Shown here: positions 57,808 through 64,000 of the stretch, one piece after another | How the letters are laid out: the number at the start of each line of letters is the position of its first letter | How positions within the stretch are numbered: position 1 is the stretch's first letter | NCBI GenBank assembly: GCA_963768975.1 | Contig: CAVYKB010000009.1 | Coordinates: forward strand, 310,001 to 374,000 | DNA from: CADCTB01 sp963768975 | GTDB taxonomy: Bacteria; Actinomycetota; Acidimicrobiia; Acidimicrobiales; AC-14 | Direction: 5' to 3' | DNA length: 64,000 nt | Translations under genes and position numbers: made by a program | Notes under the pieces: model-generated | What the model saw: the letters and a program-made list of their open reading frames with translations, nothing else | What the model was told of the DNA's origin: nothing | Database searches by the model: none

Positions 57808-59235
57808 GTGCCGGGGCCCGTTGTCCCGCGGTTCCGCACTCGTCTCAGTGTCGCCTTCGTGCTGCTCGCCGCCGTGACCTCGGGCCTGTTGGCCCTTGGG
57901 AGCTTTCTGACCATCAAGGAGTATCGGTACCGAAGCTTCGCCCGCCACGCCGAGGACGTTGCGCGCCTCGGGCTGCTCTCTGCTCCGCGCGATCTCTCCG
58001 CTGCGAACTTCGAGAATGTGCTGGACCAGTTCAGGGCCCGCGCCGGCTTCGAGACGGTCGTACTGGTTCAAGACCAGGTGTATTCATCCTCCGATGAGAT
58101 TGGAGCCGCCGACATCCCTGCCGAGCTGGTGTCGGTACTCGAACCAAGCGAGTTGGCGCAGGTGACCACTACCGTCCAGGGAAGGCCGTATCTCGTCCTC
58201 GGCGGAACGCCCGTGGGAAGCACCAGCCGGCTCTTTTTCTTCTTTCACCGGAACGAGCTCCAGGAAAGCCTGCGCCAGTTCGGCAACGTCCTCGGCGTCG
58301 GCTGGCTTGCCTCGGTGGCCTGTGCCGCACTCTTCGGGCAGCTGGTTGCCCGACGGACCTTGCGACCCGTGGCACGCGCCGCCGCGGCTGCCCAGTCGCT
58401 CGCCGACGGTTTGCTCGAGACACGCCTGCCGTCACCCAGCGACGACGAGTTCGGCGCCTGGGCCGACTCCTTCAACCGGATGGCGGCGGCGCTGGAGCAG
58501 AAGATCCAGGCACTCTCGGCAGCAGCGGACAGGGAGAGGCGGTTCACCGCCGACGTGGCCCACGAGCTCCGCACGCCCTTGACGGGCATGTCCTCTGCGG
58601 CGTCGCTTCTGGCGGAGGAGCTCCACAGTCTGCCTCCCGAAGCCCGCCGACCGGCAGAACTTCTCATCGATGACGTCCGCAGACTGCAAAGCCTTGTGCT
58701 CGAGCTTCTCGAGCTGGCCCGCCTCGACGCCGGCAATGACGATGTGCGCCGGGAGCCCTTGGCATTGCGGGAAGCGGTAGACGCCGTGCTGCGCTCGTGG
58801 GACGGCGAGCTCCGTATCAAGGCGACCATCCCCAAGGAACTGCTGGTTCTGGCTGACCGATCGCGCTTCAGGCGCGTGGTCTCAAATCTCGTAGCCAACG
58901 CAGTCGAACATGGTGACGGAGAGGTCGAGGTCGTCGGGCGCGACGAGGGTGGCATCGTGGCGATTGATGTCCTTGACCGCGGCCCGGGGCTCTCGGAGGA
59001 GGACGTCGATCGGGCGTTTCAGCGGTTCTACAAGGCGGACAGCGCCCGCTCACGCGGGGGAACCGGGCTTGGTCTGGCGATAGCACTGGAGCAGGCCCGC
59101 GCCCAGAACGGAAGCATTGAGGCCGGCAATCGTCACGGGGGGGGCGCCCGCTTCACGTTCCGGCTGCCGGCTGCATCGCCAAGCACCGCTCCGCCCGCAT
59201 CAGAACGGGGTGCATTGCCAGCCCGTGGTGTCTAG
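57808..59235 (+). CDS. Sensor histidine kinase, OmpR-type partner
   Basis: A 475-residue kinase: helix 1 (about 12-35), extracytoplasmic sensor (36-150), helix 2 (about 165-190), HAMP (190-245), HisKA with FTADVAHELRTPLTG, and HATPase with NLVANAVEHG, LDRGPGL and GTGLGLAI. GTG 57808 starts it one base after the regulator stop. The C-terminal 25 residues are low complexity, Pro/Ser/Ala-rich. It should phosphorylate the regulator just upstream; signal unknown. Confidence 0.92.
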   Translation: MPGPVVPRFRTRLSVAFVLLAAVTSGLLALGSFLTIKEYRYRSFARHAEDVARLGLLSAPRDLSAANFENVLDQFRARAGFETVVLVQDQVYSSSDEIGAADIPAELVSVLEPSELAQVTTTVQGRPYLVLGGTPVGSTSRLFFFFHRNELQESLRQFGNVLGVGWLASVACAALFGQLVARRTLRPVARAAAAAQSLADGLLETRLPSPSDDEFGAWADSFNRMAAALEQKIQALSAAADRERRFTADVAHELRTPLTGMSSAASLLAEELHSLPPEARRPAELLIDDVRRLQSLVLELLELARLDAGNDDVRREPLALREAVDAVLRSWDGELRIKATIPKELLVLADRSRFRRVVSNLVANAVEHGDGEVEVVGRDEGGIVAIDVLDRGPGLSEEDVDRAFQRFYKADSARSRGGTGLGLAIALEQARAQNGSIEAGNRHGGGARFTFRLPAASPSTAPPASERGALPARGV

Positions 59236-60812
59236 CGGCTGGCCAACGGCAAATGGCTTCGCATGGCTGGAGGGGAACTCCTTCTCAGCCGTGCGACGCG
59301 AGCGTGCTTCGTCCGGTTCCGCCGACGGCCCGCAGCGACGATGAGCAGCCATTGGGCAACCGCACCTTCCATCCCCGCGGCGAAGGCCACGAGCGCGGGC
59401 GTCGGTACCGCGCCCCGAGGCACGCTGACCAGAGCCAGCCGTCCCCCGCCCGGAAAAGACGCCGGGTCGGTGTCTTGGGGGGCGGGGTCGACGTCAGGGA
59501 CCACCACCGTGGCCCCGCTGGCGAAGGGATCCGTCGGAGGCCGCGCCGGTGCGCCGATGGGCACGACGGCCAGACCGCTCGCCACCGGCCGCTCGATGGC
59601 ACCGATCAGCTTGTCGCCCTTCGCCAGCACGTGAACGACCTGCTGCCTCCCACCCCGGCGGACCATACGGTCGCTCGGGCGATTGAGGATCTCGGCGCCG
59701 GCGGCGAGTGTGGTCGAACCGCCACCGTCAAGATTGACGGCCTCGGTCGCGCCGAACGCGCGCAGTAGGTCGGCTGCCTCGAGAAGGCTCATCCCCACGC
59801 TGTAGCCGGGCTGGCGCCCGTCGATGGCGACGAGGAACACTTCGGTGTCATTCCAACCGACAACAGTCCGCGGGTGGCGGCCGGCTACGAAGCCTGACCC
59901 GTCGTCGGCGACCCAGCGCCGGCCCTCGTGTACGAGGATCGGAGTTCCCCCGACGCTCTCCGTGACGCCGAGCGCGGTCTCCACTCGGATCAGGGCTCGG
60001 CTACTCGCCTCTGCCCGCTCGTACCGCCCCCACAGGTCGACCAAGGCGGCGGCGCCGGTGCCGTGGCCCGACAGCACCAGGCCATCGGGTGGGATCGGCG
60101 AGTTGCCGCCGCCCGCTGCGAGGCTGACGAGCTCCACCATCGCCGTCTGCTCGAGCCGGAGGGCCTGCGCAGGCTCGACCAAGCGCATGACGAGCTCGGC
60201 ACCGAACTCGTTCGTGGCCGTGGAGACGCCGTAGGCGGGGGTGTAGAGGACGACTGCGTCCGGAGGCCGTTCGACATTGAGCCCGACGATGGGTACGGGA
60301 ATGAGGTCCGACGCCACCAGCGTGGCAGACCAGGCCACGGTACCCAGGGCCAGGCCGCCCCCGGCAGTCACCGAGAGCTGGTGGTGGCTCGGGACCGGAG
60401 ACCGCAGCAGCTCGCCACCGGCCACGACCCCACCGACTGGCTCGCCGGAGGGAAAGGCGAAGTCGGCGTTGACTGCGGCGACGCACCCGAGCCGCTGGCA
60501 CATGGCGCTCGTACGCTCTTGGGCCGGTCCGGGACCACCGACCCTGTCGTTCGACAGCACCGCCCGCAACGTGAATCCTGCGTCCCGCTGGACGGCGACG
60601 ACGTTGGCGACGACCGGGCCTCGGGATCGGATGAGCCTCCGGTACTCCACGCCGGGCGCGAGCATGCGAACCTCGCCGGTGCGAAAGGTTGCCAGGTCGC
60701 CGAGGGCGTAGGCGTCTCCTGCCGAGGCCCCTACGCAGGCGAACGTGACGACGGCGACCTTGATGAGAGCGGCCGTGACTCTGTGTGCCGGCATCTTCAC
60801 CAAGAGTGCCAT
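59232..60812 (-). CDS. Secreted phosphodiester glycosidase family protein
   Basis: A 526-residue exported protein. After a signal peptide (about 10-37) it has the NAGPA/phosphodiester glycosidase domain: CVAAVNADFAFPSGEPVGGVV, TVVGWNDTEVFLVAIDGRQPGYSVGM, the signature AVNLDGGGSTTLAAG and RPSDRMVRRGGRQQVVHVL. A hydrophobic segment and an Arg-rich tail end the protein, suggesting C-terminal anchoring. Homologues remove GlcNAc from phosphodiester-linked glycans. ATG 60812 has AAGG upstream; a GTG at 60845 and an ATG at 60794 are alternatives. Confidence 0.87.
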   Translation of the reverse strand: MALLVKMPAHRVTAALIKVAVVTFACVGASAGDAYALGDLATFRTGEVRMLAPGVEYRRLIRSRGPVVANVVAVQRDAGFTLRAVLSNDRVGGPGPAQERTSAMCQRLGCVAAVNADFAFPSGEPVGGVVAGGELLRSPVPSHHQLSVTAGGGLALGTVAWSATLVASDLIPVPIVGLNVERPPDAVVLYTPAYGVSTATNEFGAELVMRLVEPAQALRLEQTAMVELVSLAAGGGNSPIPPDGLVLSGHGTGAAALVDLWGRYERAEASSRALIRVETALGVTESVGGTPILVHEGRRWVADDGSGFVAGRHPRTVVGWNDTEVFLVAIDGRQPGYSVGMSLLEAADLLRAFGATEAVNLDGGGSTTLAAGAEILNRPSDRMVRRGGRQQVVHVLAKGDKLIGAIERPVASGLAVVPIGAPARPPTDPFASGATVVVPDVDPAPQDTDPASFPGGGRLALVSVPRGAVPTPALVAFAAGMEGAVAQWLLIVAAGRRRNRTKHARVARLRRSSPPAMRSHLPLASR

Positions 60813-60889
60813 AAGCGCCGGCCTTAGTCGTACCGGGCCCGGCACGCATTAGAGTGCTTTCCACGCTCGCGCGGCAGCCATCGCTCCCT

Positions 60890-62431
60890 CTAGCCGGCCC
60901 CACCAGGGGGTCCGGTGGTGGGGACGATGGTGGTCGACGACCCCCCTACGCTCGCTGTCGACGACGGAGCAGGCGTGGGTACCGTTCGGGACGGCCGGCC
61001 CACCACATGCCTCTCGATCTTGACGCCGGTCTGTCCAAGCCCGTCAACGGTGATGCGGTCGTACGCGACGAGCGCTTTCGTGACGGCGTTGAAGTAGAGC
61101 ACCGAGCAGGTCAGCGGCTCTGGCGCAACGCCTCGAAGCGAGCGAAGGCCGGCTCCGCCCGTTGACCCCTCGACGAGGAGGATGGCCCGGCCGACTGTGG
61201 ACTGGCTCGGTTCGTGGGTGTGACCGGCCAAGATCAACGGCGTCAGGTCGCCAGCCCCGGCCGCAAGCCTCGCATCATGAACCACGACCACGTCGACAGC
61301 CGGCGGGATGTCGTCCCGCAGCGCCGCAGCGAGGCCCGGTGCGGCGGCCTGCGCCTGATCGCGCTCGACATCCTTGCCGACGGGCTGGGACTTGTCCGGT
61401 GTGTACCGGGGGTCACCGAGGCCCCAGACCCGCAGTCCGGCGACGTTGCGGGCCTCGCCGTCGAGCACGATGGTGTTCGGCTGCGCCGTGACGGCCTCTT
61501 GGATACGCGTCGAGTCGTGATTGCCCCGCACCCAGACGTACGGCACCGGTAGCCGACCGATGCCGTCGAGCACCTGGCTTTCCGGCTCGGTGCCCCAGTC
61601 GGTGGTGTCCCCGGTGTCGATCACCGCGTCGATGCCGAACTGGGAGATGACCCGTTGCATGAGGTCGAATGCCTGCGGGTTCAGATGGACGTCGCTCACG
61701 TGAAGGATTCGGGTGGTCGTGTTGGATGGGTCGAAGGTAGGAAGGTCGCCGCCGACGCCATAGAGGCTGATGACGTTCCCCACCAGCTCCACGAGCTGTG
61801 CCCGGTACTGGCCGAAACGCTCGATGACCGCTTCCACGTCACCCACGGCACGGGGAGCGATCGTGAGCAGCCCGGTGTAGCGCGGTTCAGCCAAAGCCTC
61901 CGGCCGCCATGTTGCGATCGTCGTCCCAAGCACACCGCCGACGAGAACTGAGCTCACTGCTGCGCCTACCGCTAACGCACGCCAGCGAAGCGAGCTGGCG
62001 AGCGCCCCTAGCACGCCGCCGATGATGGCGACGAGCAGTGTTCTCATGGCGAGGGCGCGCAGCGCCGACCGGGCGTCATCGACCACCTCGCTCTCGAACT
62101 GCTCGAGGACGGCCGGGTCGCGCGCGATCGCCTCCGCCTCATCGAGTCGGAGTTCATCGATCCTCGCCACGATGGCGATCGGGGCATCGTGCGTGTCGAC
62201 GCGAATCGTTCCCAGCGGTGCCAGGCGGACGACGGTACCGCCATCCCACGAAGGCCGGACGAGAAGAGTGGCGCTGAACGGGCCGATGGGTGCCTGGACA
62301 TGGGCGGCCAGGCTGAGCCCGAGAAGGGCTCCTGTGACGGCGAACAGCGCCGCCCGCATGACGGAGCGCAGTCGCCACCGCCGTCCCTGCGCACCGTCCT
62401 TCTGGGCAGCGACCGCAGTGTCGTCGGTCAT
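60890..62431 (-). CDS. Membrane-bound metallophosphoesterase
   Basis: A 513-residue protein with helix 1 near 25-47, two further helices around 127-172, and a C-terminal calcineurin-like phosphoesterase domain: ILHVSDVHLN, VIDTGDTTDWG, WVRGNHDST, VVVVHDARLA and LAGHTHEP. The Ser/Thr/Pro-rich tail is probably extracytoplasmic, as is the enzyme domain. It is 77 bases upstream of the glycosidase gene on the same strand, so the two may act on the same phosphodiester-bearing surface polymer. Confidence 0.88.
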   Translation of the reverse strand: MTDDTAVAAQKDGAQGRRWRLRSVMRAALFAVTGALLGLSLAAHVQAPIGPFSATLLVRPSWDGGTVVRLAPLGTIRVDTHDAPIAIVARIDELRLDEAEAIARDPAVLEQFESEVVDDARSALRALAMRTLLVAIIGGVLGALASSLRWRALAVGAAVSSVLVGGVLGTTIATWRPEALAEPRYTGLLTIAPRAVGDVEAVIERFGQYRAQLVELVGNVISLYGVGGDLPTFDPSNTTTRILHVSDVHLNPQAFDLMQRVISQFGIDAVIDTGDTTDWGTEPESQVLDGIGRLPVPYVWVRGNHDSTRIQEAVTAQPNTIVLDGEARNVAGLRVWGLGDPRYTPDKSQPVGKDVERDQAQAAAPGLAAALRDDIPPAVDVVVVHDARLAAGAGDLTPLILAGHTHEPSQSTVGRAILLVEGSTGGAGLRSLRGVAPEPLTCSVLYFNAVTKALVAYDRITVDGLGQTGVKIERHVVGRPSRTVPTPAPSSTASVGGSSTTIVPTTGPPGGAG

Positions 62432-62496
62432 GGCATGTCCGACGATTGTCCGGATCGAGTGGTCATCTTGTCCAGAGCATGGCCCAGTCCCAGGAG

Positions 62497-62918
62497 GCTG
62501 CGCAGACGCAGTTCGAAGGTATCCCGCACTTCATCGAGGGCGTTAGCGCGTCACCCAGCTCGACGATAGACGGCTCCATCGGGTGGCGGACATCGCCGGC
62601 GTCCAAGAGGAGTGGGACGCTGCGATCGTCGACCAGGAGCCCGATCGCCGCATCTCGTGGCGTTCCATCTCCGGGACTCCCAGCGACGGCGTTGTCGCCT
62701 TCCAGCCCATGGGCCCAGCATCGACCCGCGTGACCCTTGATCTCGACATCGACCCCCGGAGCATTCAGGAGAAGGCCGGCGCAACGCTGGGGTTCGTGTC
62801 GAAGCGGGTAGCGGGGGACCTCGAGCGGTTCAAGGAACTCATCGAGTCCCGCGCGGCGCCGGGACAGACGCTTGGCGGAGGAGGCTCTCGCCGACCCGAC
62901 CAGGCAACGGTTGCGTAA
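62497..62918 (+). pseudogene. Frameshifted START/SRPBCC (cyclase-like) gene
   Basis: One frame reads TQFEGIPHFIEGV (from 62506) and a second continues RVTQLDDRRLHRVADIAGVQEEWDAAIVDQEPDRRISWRS and FQPMGPASTRVTLDLDIDP. Together they match cyclase/dehydrase-like SRPBCC proteins (pattern W-T-Q-F-E...F-M-E-G-V...L-D-D...W-A-E-I-A-G). The shift falls near 62545, and the usual 25-30 N-terminal residues before the QFE segment are absent. So it is a pseudogene, unless the sequence has an error. Confidence 0.7.
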
Positions 62919-62987
62919 CCGGGGCCCACAAACCGCCGCTCACCGTGGGCCCGGAGGGTAGGCAAGGGACATGCTGTTTGGCATGCC

Positions 62988-63368
62988 ATGACGCGCATCG
63001 ACGACGTGCCGCCGGTGGCCGAAGGTTCGGACGGCGACACCACCTTCACCTACAGCTTCGGCGGCGGAGGCAAGCCCTCCACCTTCTGGAGGAAGGCCGA
63101 GGCCGGGCAGGCACCGTTGCGGCCGCTGGTGGAGCTTGTCGATGGTCCGCCGGCAACGAGGGACGCGGGTGGCACGACGCAGTACATCTGGCCGGCCGCC
63201 TACGCGTTCGACCGGTGGCAGGACATTTCTGCGTCGGTGCGGGAGGATCTCCACCGCGTGTACGGCGAGGACGATCTCCAACGCTTCGAGCAGTTCGGGA
63301 GCTATGTCGGTCATCGCGTCGCGATCACCGAGACCGGCGACTGGATCTTCTTCGTCGGCGGCGACTGA
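62988..63368 (+). CDS. Hypothetical soluble protein, 126 residues
   Basis: Product begins MTRIDDVPPVAEGSDGDTTF with a Gly-rich FGGGGKPSTFWRKAEAG, then PAAYAFDRWQDISASVRED and GHRVAITETGDWIFFVGGD. It has no cysteine, signal or membrane segment. ATG 62988 lacks a strong ribosome binding site. The YihY-family frame follows in the same reading frame after its stop. I do not recognise it. Confidence 0.55.
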   Translation: MTRIDDVPPVAEGSDGDTTFTYSFGGGGKPSTFWRKAEAGQAPLRPLVELVDGPPATRDAGGTTQYIWPAAYAFDRWQDISASVREDLHRVYGEDDLQRFEQFGSYVGHRVAITETGDWIFFVGGD

Positions 63369-63494
63369 GCGGAGCAACCGACGACGATCTCAAAGCGGTT
63401 TCGAGCCCTGATTCCCGAGAGCCAGGCCGATGGCCTTCGCAGATGGCTGGCGCGCCGGCGACGTCTCTCCTGCGCCGCCGATGTCGCCCGCCAG

Positions 63495-64000
63495 ATGGCC
63501 CATAACTCGAAGAGCGACCGTGTCACGGGGTTAGCGGCCGAGGTGGCGTTCTTCTCACTGCTGAGCGTGTTTCCCGGGCTGCTGACCGTCGCCGCCGGTC
63601 TTGGCGCGCTGGACAGCCTCTTTGGCTCGGCCCTCCTGGCCCGGGCGCAACAGGAGGTGATCACCGTGCTCGAGACGTTCCTGACCGACAAGGCCGCCGG
63701 TACTACCGAGGCGGTCGAGGCCCTTTTCGAGGGCGGAAGCGGAGGCGTGTTCACCTTCGGCGTCATCGCCGCCGTCTGGGCGGCGTCTCGCGGCATGTCG
63801 ACGGTGATGCGGACCCTCGCCGAGATCTACGGCATGCAGGACACCCGATCGAGGGTGCGGACACGTCTGGTCGCATTGGGACTGGCCCTCGCCAGCATGG
63901 TGCTGATCGTCGTAACGCTTACCGCGCTCGTCGTCGGACCGCTCTTCGGAGCCGGCCGCCACGTCGCCCGGTGGGTCGGCGCCGCGGACGTTTATGGCGC
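63495..64000 (+). CDS. YihY/BrkB family membrane protein (3' partial)
   Basis: The frame runs off the window end after 168 codons. It begins MAHNSKSDRVTGLAAEVAFF, then SLLSVFPGLLTVAAGLGALD, the start of a YihY/BrkB protein (formerly misnamed RNase BN). Hydrophobic segments include FTFGVIAAVWAASRGMSTVM and a later LALASMVLIVVTLTALVVGP. Function is unknown, though some act in envelope transport. The open frame extends upstream to the previous stop at 63366, but no ATG/GTG/TTG lies there, so ATG 63495 is the best start. Confidence 0.83.
   Translation, partial: MAHNSKSDRVTGLAAEVAFFSLLSVFPGLLTVAAGLGALDSLFGSALLARAQQEVITVLETFLTDKAAGTTEAVEALFEGGSGGVFTFGVIAAVWAASRGMSTVMRTLAEIYGMQDTRSRVRTRLVALGLALASMVLIVVTLTALVVGPLFGAGRHVARWVGAADVYG

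Overview
The window is very GC-rich, bacterial and almost completely coding, and it reads as chromosome of an actinobacterium. Supporting signs are GlnR-type boxes in front of ammonium-transport genes, an LpqY-SugABC-like sugar importer, a thiol-dependent arsenate reductase, frequent GTG/TTG starts, many 4-base start/stop overlaps, and several genes whose start codon sits 7-9 bases behind a TANNNT -10 element, meaning leaderless or nearly leaderless mRNAs. A deep lineage such as Acidimicrobiia would fit, but the class is a guess. I found no tRNA, rRNA, CRISPR array, transposase or phage gene.

Layout. 1-3970: the end of a Na+(K+)/H+ Mrp antiporter operon (MrpA end fused to B, then C, D, E, F, G), with a 65-bp tandem repeat between B and C. 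4042-5709: a DEAD-box RNA helicase. 5730-7445: an ammonium transporter and PII pair behind a GlnR-like box. 7490-9999: an arsenic locus with divergent halves, ArsR plus a GDT1-type metal exporter on one side and ArsI/CadI, a MIP channel and ArsC on the other. 10050-15618: a PIN-PhoH ATPase, a two-component system, an ABC exporter and a small lipoprotein. 15698-18066: NhaA and CorA. 18276-20102: a second Amt-PII pair with its own GlnR-like box. 20108-24793: a decayed beta-propeller gene, then a trehalose-type ABC importer.

24881-37630 holds mostly single genes and short operons: a DUF4032 protein, MsrA, a PQQ-type sugar dehydrogenase-like lipoprotein, a putative glycosidase, a metallophosphoesterase/BON/nucleotidyltransferase operon, a dienelactone-hydrolase-like protein lacking catalytic residues, fumarase and an NlpC/P60 hydrolase. 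37627-44683 is a signalling operon: a 1718-residue soluble hybrid kinase with ten near-identical HAMP units, a receiver-kinase lacking the phospho-acceptor histidine, and a receiver fused to an RsbW-like ATPase. 44831-53818: a YncE-like propeller, a hemolysin III homologue, GlgX, and an operon coupling an MFS carrier to a DM13 protein and an RnfD/UnbU-like membrane protein. 54193-64000 is looser: it contains a shattered class A penicillin-binding protein, a frameshifted START-like gene, MscS, a second two-component system, a phosphodiester glycosidase, a membrane phosphoesterase and the start of a YihY/BrkB protein.

The main themes are ion and pH homeostasis (Mrp, NhaA, CorA, MscS, GDT1), nitrogen scavenging (two Amt-PII modules), arsenic defence, and sugar uptake and glycogen turnover. 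The best candidates for undescribed biology are the poly-HAMP kinase operon and the MFS-DM13-UnbU operon with its 11-bp direct-repeat operator.
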